From Paenibacillus tengchongensis (GTDB lineage: Bacteria > Bacillota > Bacilli > Paenibacillales > Paenibacillaceae), in contig NZ_WACP01000006.1 of assembly GCF_008973665.1 (NCBI RefSeq), positions 271,635-335,634 of the forward strand: a DNA stretch of 64,000 nucleotides, given 5' to 3'. Below the pieces are notes generated by a model that was not told where the DNA came from, searched no databases, and saw nothing but the letters and a program-made list of their open reading frames with translations. Positions 28,400-36,967 of this stretch are shown here, piece after piece. A program made the position numbers and the translations under genes. Numbering within the stretch: position 1 is the stretch's first letter; each line of letters begins with the position of its first letter.

Positions 28400-29356
28400 G
28401 TGATGAATCTGGATCAACTTGCACAAGACCTTGCACCGCTGAACCTGCGCAGCGCTCTGATCAGCCATGCCGGCTCGCTGGTATTCGAGCATTACCGGGA
28501 TCAGAGTGCGGCAACAGAGCTATACAGGATCAACTCCTGCACCAAAAGCATTCTCTCGGCGCTGATCTGCATCGCCATGGACCAGGGACTGCTCCCGCCG
28601 CAAACGGCCAAGGCCGCCGGGTATTTCCCGCAGCTTCGGCAGGACGCCGACAGCCGCAAGCAGGATATGACACTGGAGCATCTGCTCACGATGTCCGCAG
28701 GCTTCAACTGGAGCGAGTTCGGCGGTATTAATTCTTTTCCGAAGATGACCCGGACCGGGAACTGGATCGATTATGTATTGCAGCAGCCTCTCCGTGAAGC
28801 GCCAGGAACCAGAATGGAATACAATTCCGGTGTATCCCAGCTGTTGTCCGCAATCCTCGTACAGGTCTCGGGCATGAGTGCCGCCCGGTTCGCCGAGCTC
28901 TATCTGTTCGGTCCGCTCGGGATACAGGAATACCTTTGGCAGACCGATCCGCAGGGCATACATACCGGCGGCTTCGGGCTGTCCCTGCGGCCTGCCGACC
29001 TCTTGGCCTTCGGCGAGCTGTATTTGCGGAAGGGCAAGGCAGCAGATGGCGCGCAGCTCATTTCACCCGAGCTCATCGCACGTTCAACGGCTGCCGCTAT
29101 CGGAACCGAGCCGCCCCGGAGCGGCCGTTACGGCTGGCACTGGCGGAGTGACAGCTACACAGCGGAGCAGGCTTTGGCAGGTGCAGCCGCACTGGAATAC
29201 TACTACGCACGCGGATACGGAGGGCAATTCGTCTATATTGTGCCTGAGCACGAGACGGTAGTTGTCCTAACCTCGGATCAGCGTATGCCAAGAAAGCAGG
29301 CGCCGCCGGATGTATTCCGCAGCTGCATCGCTCCGCGATTGCTCTTCTGCCCGTAA
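28400..29356 (+). CDS. Serine hydrolase, beta-lactamase/PBP class C fold
   Basis: 318 aa from a GTG at 28400 with GGAGG 7 nt upstream. Penicillin-recognising fold motifs: SCTKS around residue 48 gives the SxxK nucleophile, MEYNSG gives the Tyr-Asn pair, and GYGGQF near the C-terminus stands at the KTG/HxG position. No signal peptide is present, so a cytoplasmic esterase/peptidase is more likely than a resistance enzyme. EHLLTMSAGF is the typical HLLTHTSG-like segment of this family. Substrate unknown; stands alone in its transcription unit. Confidence 0.82.
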   Translation: MMNLDQLAQDLAPLNLRSALISHAGSLVFEHYRDQSAATELYRINSCTKSILSALICIAMDQGLLPPQTAKAAGYFPQLRQDADSRKQDMTLEHLLTMSAGFNWSEFGGINSFPKMTRTGNWIDYVLQQPLREAPGTRMEYNSGVSQLLSAILVQVSGMSAARFAELYLFGPLGIQEYLWQTDPQGIHTGGFGLSLRPADLLAFGELYLRKGKAADGAQLISPELIARSTAAAIGTEPPRSGRYGWHWRSDSYTAEQALAGAAALEYYYARGYGGQFVYIVPEHETVVVLTSDQRMPRKQAPPDVFRSCIAPRLLFCP

Positions 29357-29364
29357 TAACGCTT

Positions 29365-29727
29365 TCAATCTTTTATTAGAAAAATATACTCTACAAACAG
29401 CATAAAGAATGCAGTGAACACACCCAGCGAGTTAATCGCCGTCAAAGCGGCAGGATAGCTCTCCCGCTGGAGCATCGAGAATAAAGAAACCGTCCAGAGC
29501 ACCAGGAAGAATAGCGGGATCATGCCGTCCACCGCTCCTCCCGCTGTCCGTCTGCCGCGGTAGATGAACATAAAGATTTCCGCAGCAGTGTACACAATGA
29601 ACAACACAAGCTCAATTTCTGTAACCGAAGCGGGAATATCCAGGGAAAACAGATGCATCAGGGCATACTGGGCAGCCAGCAATCCAAACAACCAGGCATT
29701 GAACGGAACTTTTCGCAGGAACAACAC
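29365..29727 (-). CDS. Four-helix integral membrane protein
   Basis: 120 aa with about four hydrophobic segments: FNAWLFGLLAAQYALMHLF, VTEIELVLFIVYTAAEIFM, MIPLFFLVLWTVSLFSML and a last one near VFTAFFMLFVEYIFL. A short positively charged loop (RGRRTAGG) separates helices 2 and 3. No conserved motif recognised. It is convergent with the serine hydrolase gene. Confidence 0.65.
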   Translation of the reverse strand: MLFLRKVPFNAWLFGLLAAQYALMHLFSLDIPASVTEIELVLFIVYTAAEIFMFIYRGRRTAGGAVDGMIPLFFLVLWTVSLFSMLQRESYPAALTAINSLGVFTAFFMLFVEYIFLIKD

Positions 29728-29890
29728 GGAATCGTCTCCTTCTGAACTAAAGTGTAACCGGCAACCGCCTACACCCTCTTGCTGCGGCAGTCAGCCGATT
29801 CGCGTATGATACCGCTTTCAGTTTAGTGGAAAACAAATTCCATTTCTATGAGGTACATCTCACTTCTCATGTAACATGTCCGGAGAACGC

Positions 29891-29934
29891 ATAAATCCCC
29901 GCTTACCTTACTACCTAAGGCAACGGGGATTTAT
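29891..29934. terminator. Bidirectional terminator-like hairpin
   Basis: ATAAATCCCCG pairs perfectly with CGGGGATTTAT around a loop that itself contains CCTT/AAGG. Confidence 0.6.
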
Positions 29935-30693
29935 TTGTTACAATAACTATTCAATTCAATCATTTCCTCCAGCAACAATTCCATATCCCTGACATGGTAA
30001 ATGTTATTCAAATTTCAGACTTTCCCGTGCGCTCCCGTTCGGAGATTCTTACTCCATGTCGTAGCATATGGGGTGAGTTCCCGCGTACACGATCCTCACG
30101 AGTCACGTTTTCACTGACGCTCCTCCTGATGTGATTACCGTTTAATTGTACGCTTCGCTAACCGTTTTCATTGGAATCAGCCTCTTTCTTCCGCAAGTAG
30201 TCTTGCTTAAGTGGGGTGCTTCCTGAATCTTGGTCCGCTTGGATTCCCGCATGCCCACGGTCTGCGAAAAGCCGTTGTCACGTCCAGCCTTTCATGCTGC
30301 TGCAGCCGATTCCAGCATGCTTCGCTAACTCAGTACATCGGGGGCCTCTCCTTTCCTATATTCATTTCTAAATTTAGGAATGAGCTCATCACCCTGACAA
30401 CCGTGCTTACTTGTTATTCGGTTGTTGCTGTGGTGATGACTAAAGTATAACGCATATTTATTAAAATTTGAAATTCCATAAAAATGGGTATATCGCCCAT
30501 ATCCCCGATATTTCGTAAACGCTTCATTTTATCCGGCTGAGGCTAAGAATTGCTTCATTTTTTAAGCTTTTTCATGGATTTGGTAAACGCTGTGTAAAGT
30601 ATGAGCCGTAAATATCTATCTTTGTACGTCATGGAAGGTGACTTTATTCAATATTTAACGGCTGCTGATTTCGGCGGACAGGAAGATTACTAT
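29935..30693. other. Gene-free stretch, content unexplained
   Basis: No convincing reading frame on either strand. The segment 30020-30450 has normal GC and contains GCTTCGCTAAC twice (about 30154 and 30321), but no protein-like translation. 30450-30660 is AT-rich. It may be a decayed mobile element or a structured RNA. Confidence 0.4.
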
Positions 30694-30727
30694 AAAAGAG
30701 CTTCCGCGCCTTGCGCGAAAGCTCTTT
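30694..30727 (-). terminator. Terminator of the eCIS operon
   Basis: AAAGAGCTTCCGCGC pairs with GCGCGAAAGCTCTTT with a 4-nt loop, and leftward it runs into T-rich sequence. It lies 35 bp beyond the stop of the last fibre gene. Confidence 0.85.
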
Positions 30728-30761
30728 ATCTACATTAATGCGGGTTACGCGTTGAAGCTGC

Positions 30762-33700
30762 TCACGCACCGGTGAGCGCAGCAACTTGCGACTGCAGTGC
30801 TTTGAGCTGCTTATGCATGCCCTCAGCGTCTTTTTGCTGCTTCTGCACCACTGTTGTCAGTACAGCGATAATATCCATCAGCACAACCGATTTCTGGTCA
30901 GAGGTGGCGAAGATCTGCGGTACCTCCTCGGCGATGAAGCCGATATTCTGCTGCTTGCCGTTATCTGCCTTGTAGCTGAATGTTACCGGCTTCAGCTTGC
31001 CCAGCAGCTCGACCGCCTTCTTGACCGGCAAGGCCGTAATGTTGTCTTTGAAGGTGCGGGAGGAGGTCTGGGCGAAGTTCTTGGCCCGCATATTCCCGTC
31101 GACATCCAGCTTATAGTCATCCGCTGCTGGTTTGCCAATTCCCACATTGCCTGTGTCATCGACGGTTAACGCTGCGGACAGCTTGGACAGCTCAGCGTGG
31201 GTATGATCGCTGTAGGCCAACGGCTTCAGGCTGCCGGCAATGCCGGCCTGCCAGGCATCGAGCCCCTCATCCCACAGCAGCTGGGCCTTGGGATCACTGT
31301 CTCTGCTGACCGTGAGGCCCTGGCTGACCTCCAGACTGCCGCTCACGGCAACGTCCTTGGCGGTCAGCTTGGCGGTCACCGCCGCATTGGGCGCTGTTAA
31401 TGTGCCGCTCACGGAGCCATCCTTCACCGTTAACGTTCCGGTCACCGCAGCATCCTTGGCGGATAATGCGCCGGTGAATGCTGCGTCCTTGCCGGATAAG
31501 AGGCTGCTGACCGCAGCTTCGGCAGCGGTCAATTTGCCGCTGACGGCAACGCTGCCGCCGACGTCCAGCTTGGCGGACGGGCTGGCCGTGCCGATCCCGA
31601 CATTGCCGGACACGATCCTCAGCGCCCCGCTTAATTCGGCGAGCTCCTGGTGCGTATGTCCGCTGTAGGATAGGGATTTCATGCTGCCGGCAACGCCAAG
31701 CTGCCATTCATCAGCTGCTTCATCCCACAGAATCTGCGCCTTCGGATCGGTGCCGCGCTCCACGCTGATGCCCTGGGCCACAGCCAGACTGCCGCTGATC
31801 ACGGCGTCTTTGGCCGTCAGCTTGCCGGTTACCTGCGCATCCTTCGCACTCAGCGCCGCGCTGATTGAAGCGTTGGCCGCCGTAACGGTTCCTCCCGCGC
31901 TGATATCCTTCGCGGTCAGGGTGCCCGTAACTGCAGCTTCGGCGGCGCTGATCTTCCCGCTGACCGCCGCATTGCCGCTGACGTCGAGCTTGACGGCCGG
32001 ATTTGCCGTACCGATGCCGACATTGCCGGAGACTACCTTCAGCGCGCCGCTTAGTACAGTCAGTTCTTGATGCGTGTGCCCGTTATAGGACAGCTGCTTC
32101 ATATTCCCGGCGACGCCAAGCTGCCATTCATCAGCGGCCTCGTCCCACAGAATCTGCGCCTTCGGATCGGTGCCGCGCTCCACGCTGAGTCCCTGGCCCA
32201 CGGCCAGGCTTCCGCTGATCACGGCATCCTTGGCTGTCAGCTTGCCGGTGACGGCGCTGTCCTTGGCGGTCAGCGTGCCGGTGACAGAAGCATCCATGGT
32301 TGTCAGCATACCGGAGACAGCTATATCCTTGCCGGATAATGTGCCTGTGAAGGCAGCGTCCTTGCCGCTCAGGAGGCTGCTGACCGCCGCCTCCGTTGCC
32401 GTCAGCTTGCCGCTGATACGCGCGGTTCCGCCTACATCCAGCGTAGCCGCCGGAGCTGCTGTACCGATGCCGACCTTGCCGGCGTCAATGGTGAACACTT
32501 CACTTAAGCCCGCGATTTCCGGATGGGTATGGCCCTTGTATTCGATGGCCTTCAGCGCATCAGATGCCCCCGCCAGCCACTGGTCTGCGCTCTCGTCCCA
32601 GACCAGCTGTGCCGCCGGGGCTGTGCCGCCGCGGAATACCTCCAGCCCGCCGTTCTTGACAACCGGCGTGGCCTGCGGACTGTACTTGTTGACCCGGATG
32701 ATGTTATCCTCAATTTCCAGCGTCGCCGTGTTGACTGTTACCACATCGCCGTTGACGGTCAAATTACCGTTGACGGTCAAATCCTTGGAAACCACCGCGC
32801 TGGCGGCATTCAAAGTACCGGTAACTGCCGCATCACCCTGTACGTTCAGCTTGGTAACCGCCGCTTCACCCCTTACGTCCAGCTTGGCAGCAGGCGTGGC
32901 CGTGCCAACCCCTACATTGCCAGCCTTCGTAACCGAGAATGCCGTGGTATCCGCCGCCACTCTGACATCCAGCGCCGCAAGCGGAGTGTTCGTTCCGATG
33001 CCGACCTTGCCTTCCGCGTCGGCAAATACAGCAATTCCCTTGCCAACCGCATCGTACAGCTTATTCTGGCTGTCTTTGCCCGATCCGAGCTCCGCCAGTG
33101 TAACGCCGTTTCCATAGAACCAGGCCTGCTTCGCATTGTCCCAATAGATGGACGCATTGGCCAGCGGCTTACCCTCTGAATCCAACCCCCGCGAGGCTTC
33201 CAATTTGCCTGCAAGCAGCTTGCCGGTAATCTCCAGGCTGCCGCTGACCGCCAGGTCGGCTGCCTTCACCGGCTTGGTGAAGGACACCTGATCTTCAAAG
33301 ACCGCTTCCTTATGCGCCGTCAGCTTACCGGAGAAGGAAGTGGCTCCCGCGAATTCCGCCTCGGTGCGGAAGACGGCCTTGCCGGCCACATCCAGCACTT
33401 CGGTCGGATTATCGGTGCCGATGCCCATCCTGCCGCTGCGCGTCAGGCTCAGCACTGTTTTGTTCACCGTGCCCAGCTTCCAGCGGTCCTTCACCCATTT
33501 GATCTGGGCATCCGATTCCGTCCCCTGGGGCACTTCAAGTCCTTCACCGACAATCAGATTGCCGGTGAGGGAAGCGCCGGCCGCGCTGATGGTACCGGTG
33601 AAGACACCGCCCGCTGCCTGCAGACTGCCGGAGGCGTTGATGTTGCCCGCCGTGTCCACCGCCAGCCCGTCGGCGGCTCCGGCAAGGCCAAGCTTCCATT

Positions 33701-36700
33701 GATCCTTGTCCTCCTGCCAGGCAATCTGGGCCGCTGCACCGGCGGAGCCGCGGTAGATTTCAACCGCTCCGCCCGTTGCCGATACGGCAGCGGCACCGTC
33801 CTTGTTCAGAGTGATCACTGAACTGGCAGCGGTCAGCTTGTCTGACTGGAGATTGACCTCTGCTCCGCGGACCTCCAGGCTTCCGGCAATGGTGGCACCG
33901 CCGCCGATGGTCAGATCATGGTGAATATCGACATCGCCCTCCGCGCTGGCGCTAAGCGCCAGTATATCCGTCTGCGGATTATACAGCTGGCTATGGATAT
34001 GCAGGGAGTCGGCATTTCCCGCCTGCGTCAGCTTATCCCAGGCACTGCCGCTGGCGATCGTCTCCAGCGAGGTGCCGATGCCGACCTTCCACTTGCGTTC
34101 GCTTTCGTTCCAGACCAGCCGTGCGCCCGGCTGAGATTCTCCTCTGAAGACTTCGATTCCGCTCTCGTTCACCGGCGGCTCCCCGCCGGTAAATTTGTTG
34201 ATCTCGATCATATTGCTTTCAACGACAAGATCTTCGCGGGAAACCGTTGTCGTGGTCCCCCGGACAAGCAGATTGCCATCCACCGTAAGCTGCCCTTCTA
34301 CGGCCAGCCCCCCCGTAATATCCGCTCCGTTGTTCACGGTCAGCGTCCCTTGGATCTCAGCGCTGTTCACAACCTCGATATCACCGTCGTCCGTCGTCCG
34401 CAGCGCCGTATTGCCTTCTCCATCGCTGAGTGAATTGTGGCGGTGCAGACCATCCGCATCTGAGGAGACACCCCCGGTTAATGCATCCCAGTTGCTGCCG
34501 TAGGCGATATTGGACAACTCATCGCCAAGGCCCAGCTTCCAGCGCAGCTCATCCTCGTCCCAGACCAGCTTGGCGCTGGGATTCTGTTTACCGCGGTAGA
34601 CCTCAATGCTGCTCCGCTTCAGCAGCGAACCGCTGCTGCCTTCGAACTTGTTAAGCTCGATCCGGTTGCTGGTTACGGCCAGTTCGCTCTTGTTAATGAA
34701 GGTGGTTGAGCCGGTAACGGTCAGATTGCCGTCAATGGTGGCCGATCCGCCTACCTTCAGATTGCCCTGCAGCTCGGCCTCTCCCCCGGCCAGCAGCTTC
34801 CCGGCAACCTCGGCATCGCCGGAGGCGGTCACCTTACCCTGATCATTGACGGTCAGCACTGCCCCGCCGGAAGGAGTCCCAAGCACGCTGTGCTTATGTG
34901 AGGTATCCGCAACCGTTCCATTCGTCAGCGCATCCCACTTATTGCCGTAAGGAATGTCGGACATGCTGCCTGTCACACCGATCCGCCATTTCCGTTCATT
35001 CTCACTCCACTCCAGCCGGGCCTTCGGCTTCCCGTTTCCCCGGTATACCTCAAGGCCGCCCTTGTCATCCGCCGCTGCCTCATTCTCCGCCTTGTTGACT
35101 GTCAGGAAGCTGTCCGCAACCTCCTGCTCTACCTTGCGGACGACCACCTCTTCTTCCTTGACGACCAGCTTATTCACTGTCAGCGTCTCGCCGACCATCA
35201 GCTCATGCGGAATATGGACATTGCCATCCGCACCGATCTCCAGTGCCAGCAGGCTGCGGTCTTCATTATGAAACTGGCTGTGTGTGTGCAGGTCATCCGC
35301 ATTGTGGCTGCCGCCCGTCAGTTCTTCCCAGCGCTTCCCGTCCGGGATGTCTGTCATTTCGCCTGGCGAAGCGCCGATTTGCCAGGTCCCGGTTTCTTCA
35401 TTCCAGGCAAGCTTGGCATTCGGCTTCGTTTCGCCGCGCTTAATTTCCAGGCCGCTGCCGGTCGCAATCAATGTCTTGTCCACCGTCAGCTTGTTCTCGA
35501 TCACAACATTGCTATCAGTGTCTGTGCTGAGCGCCGGCGCCCCCTTACTGTCATACAGCCCGCTATGCTTATGCAGCCCGTCTGCACTGGCCCCGCCGTG
35601 CAGCCGCTCCCAATCCGCGCCGTAGGCGATTTTATGCATACCGCTGCCCGACTGGTCCGCCTGATTCTCAGTTCCGATCTTCCAGGCGGCAGCATCTTCG
35701 TCCCAAACCAGCTTGGCATTCGGCCGGTTCCCGCGGCTGATCTCAATGCCGCTGTTTGGCGGCCCGGCGTCATTCTTATTCAGCGTAATCATATTGCCGG
35801 AGATCACAACCTGGGGCACGTCGAGTACCGCCTGCCCGCCGGAGACATCCAGACCGCCGGCGGCCTGGAGCGGACCCGTAACATGGACGGGACCGGCCAG
35901 CTCGATATCTCCTCCCGCGCTAACCTTGAGCGTTTCCTCGCCGCCCGCCGTCACGGCGAAGGAGCCGTCCACCTCAAGCTGGCCGCTTACCGTGAGCGCC
36001 GCGGTATGGACAGGCCCGGTAAATTCGCTTTTCTCGGCATGGATATACAGCGTGGAAGTATCATCGCCAATGCCGGTCTCGGAAGAGCTGAAGTAAGGCT
36101 GGGACGGGCCCGCCTCCTTGCCGATGATCAGCTTGCCGGCCTGCAGTGTAGCACCGCCTACAGCTTTTCTGACCAGGGGGGAACCGTCAACATCCGTGGT
36201 ATAGGTATTCTCGACGGCCATCGTGCCATCCTGGCGGTGCGTCAGCACTACACGGGCGATTAGGATATCCTTGCTGGGCTCCTCCGGTTTCTTGGAGCTC
36301 GTCTTGATCACCGGATATTCCCATACATGGATGTTATTCGTTCCGCCTTTGTCAGCATCTGTATCCGTCAACAGCTCGCTGTAACTGACGGTGATATAAA
36401 TCTGGTCCGAGGTACTGTAGCCAGCCAAATCCAGATGCAGGCTGGGATGATCGGCGCCAACGACAATTTCCTGGCCGATCTCCTCATTGTTCTCGGGATC
36501 CAGCACCCGGTTAATGGCAATCCCCGGCGCGATGGTTACCTTGGTCGGGTCTTTTTCCGACGGCTCAACTTTCAGTCCGGCGACGACTCCCCAATCATGA
36601 AAGTACCTGTTATGCAGCCGCTGCAGCCGCTGATGATAGCTCTGGTCCAGCTTCAGATCTTCCTCCTTCAGCAGCAGCCCGTTGAAGTAATTCATCCGTT

Positions 36701-36716
36701 TGATATCGTTTGGCAC
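30762..36716 (-). CDS. Giant eCIS tail fibre with C-terminal S74-type chaperone
   Basis: About 1984 aa from a GTG at 36716 (GGGAGGA 9 nt upstream). The first 100 residues (RMNYFNGLLLKEEDLKLDQS, LHNRYFHDWGVVAGLKV) match the other fibre and probably dock on the baseplate. The middle alternates two modules: a roughly 40-residue unit like LEVYRGNGKPKARLEWSE with KWRIG, and beta-helix runs of VSGKLTA/VTGTLTAKD type with VGIGTANPAVKLDV. The last 100 residues (SSRTFKDNITALPVKKA, IGFIAEEVPQIF, a final coiled coil) form an endosialidase-type intramolecular chaperone. This domain trimerises the fibre and in phages is then cleaved off. Target recognition is the expected role. Confidence 0.88.
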   Translation of the reverse strand: MPNDIKRMNYFNGLLLKEEDLKLDQSYHQRLQRLHNRYFHDWGVVAGLKVEPSEKDPTKVTIAPGIAINRVLDPENNEEIGQEIVVGADHPSLHLDLAGYSTSDQIYITVSYSELLTDTDADKGGTNNIHVWEYPVIKTSSKKPEEPSKDILIARVVLTHRQDGTMAVENTYTTDVDGSPLVRKAVGGATLQAGKLIIGKEAGPSQPYFSSSETGIGDDTSTLYIHAEKSEFTGPVHTAALTVSGQLEVDGSFAVTAGGEETLKVSAGGDIELAGPVHVTGPLQAAGGLDVSGGQAVLDVPQVVISGNMITLNKNDAGPPNSGIEISRGNRPNAKLVWDEDAAAWKIGTENQADQSGSGMHKIAYGADWERLHGGASADGLHKHSGLYDSKGAPALSTDTDSNVVIENKLTVDKTLIATGSGLEIKRGETKPNAKLAWNEETGTWQIGASPGEMTDIPDGKRWEELTGGSHNADDLHTHSQFHNEDRSLLALEIGADGNVHIPHELMVGETLTVNKLVVKEEEVVVRKVEQEVADSFLTVNKAENEAAADDKGGLEVYRGNGKPKARLEWSENERKWRIGVTGSMSDIPYGNKWDALTNGTVADTSHKHSVLGTPSGGAVLTVNDQGKVTASGDAEVAGKLLAGGEAELQGNLKVGGSATIDGNLTVTGSTTFINKSELAVTSNRIELNKFEGSSGSLLKRSSIEVYRGKQNPSAKLVWDEDELRWKLGLGDELSNIAYGSNWDALTGGVSSDADGLHRHNSLSDGEGNTALRTTDDGDIEVVNSAEIQGTLTVNNGADITGGLAVEGQLTVDGNLLVRGTTTTVSREDLVVESNMIEINKFTGGEPPVNESGIEVFRGESQPGARLVWNESERKWKVGIGTSLETIASGSAWDKLTQAGNADSLHIHSQLYNPQTDILALSASAEGDVDIHHDLTIGGGATIAGSLEVRGAEVNLQSDKLTAASSVITLNKDGAAAVSATGGAVEIYRGSAGAAAQIAWQEDKDQWKLGLAGAADGLAVDTAGNINASGSLQAAGGVFTGTISAAGASLTGNLIVGEGLEVPQGTESDAQIKWVKDRWKLGTVNKTVLSLTRSGRMGIGTDNPTEVLDVAGKAVFRTEAEFAGATSFSGKLTAHKEAVFEDQVSFTKPVKAADLAVSGSLEITGKLLAGKLEASRGLDSEGKPLANASIYWDNAKQAWFYGNGVTLAELGSGKDSQNKLYDAVGKGIAVFADAEGKVGIGTNTPLAALDVRVAADTTAFSVTKAGNVGVGTATPAAKLDVRGEAAVTKLNVQGDAAVTGTLNAASAVVSKDLTVNGNLTVNGDVVTVNTATLEIEDNIIRVNKYSPQATPVVKNGGLEVFRGGTAPAAQLVWDESADQWLAGASDALKAIEYKGHTHPEIAGLSEVFTIDAGKVGIGTAAPAATLDVGGTARISGKLTATEAAVSSLLSGKDAAFTGTLSGKDIAVSGMLTTMDASVTGTLTAKDSAVTGKLTAKDAVISGSLAVGQGLSVERGTDPKAQILWDEAADEWQLGVAGNMKQLSYNGHTHQELTVLSGALKVVSGNVGIGTANPAVKLDVSGNAAVSGKISAAEAAVTGTLTAKDISAGGTVTAANASISAALSAKDAQVTGKLTAKDAVISGSLAVAQGISVERGTDPKAQILWDEAADEWQLGVAGSMKSLSYSGHTHQELAELSGALRIVSGNVGIGTASPSAKLDVGGSVAVSGKLTAAEAAVSSLLSGKDAAFTGALSAKDAAVTGTLTVKDGSVSGTLTAPNAAVTAKLTAKDVAVSGSLEVSQGLTVSRDSDPKAQLLWDEGLDAWQAGIAGSLKPLAYSDHTHAELSKLSAALTVDDTGNVGIGKPAADDYKLDVDGNMRAKNFAQTSSRTFKDNITALPVKKAVELLGKLKPVTFSYKADNGKQQNIGFIAEEVPQIFATSDQKSVVLMDIIAVLTTVVQKQQKDAEGMHKQLKALQSQVAALTGA
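31698..32240. repeat. 420-bp period internal repeat in the giant fibre gene
   Basis: About 125 bp starting at 31698 recurs at very high identity starting at 32118, including the same codons for EWQLGVAG. A 140-residue module was duplicated recently or is kept alike by recombination. Confidence 0.7.
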
Positions 36717-36761
36717 TAGTTCCACTCCTCCCGGCTTTTCAAATAGCCAATGAACGCCTGG

Positions 36762-36950
36762 TTACTGGGGAAGCACGGCTTCCTCTTCACCTGCGGCAAT
36801 CAGTTCCTCCAGCACCTGTACCGCGCCGCTGATGCGCATTAAGGTATAGCTTAATCCGGTGCGTTTCTCATCGAGCTCCTGCATCATTTGCCGGCCGGAT
36901 TCAAGCTCTGCTTTCAAATGTCCAATCCGTGCTTCAATCTGTTCTCTCAT
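36762..36950 (-). CDS. Small coiled-coil protein between the fibre genes
   Basis: 62 aa, ATG with GGAGG 8 nt upstream. Almost the whole chain is a charged helix (IEARIGHLKAELESGRQMMQ, YTLMRISGAVQVLEELIAAG), predicted to pair as a coiled coil. It sits 11 bp after the first fibre gene's coding region in the same operon. A fibre assembly chaperone or connector is a fair inference from position, but no family is recognised. Confidence 0.7.
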   Translation of the reverse strand: MREQIEARIGHLKAELESGRQMMQELDEKRTGLSYTLMRISGAVQVLEELIAAGEEEAVLPQ

Positions 36951-36967
36951 TGTCTATTCCTCCATAA

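Noticed and set aside
28400..29356. Beta-lactam resistance gene
   Set aside because: The fold is shared, but no signal peptide and no resistance context are present; a general serine hydrolase is safer.
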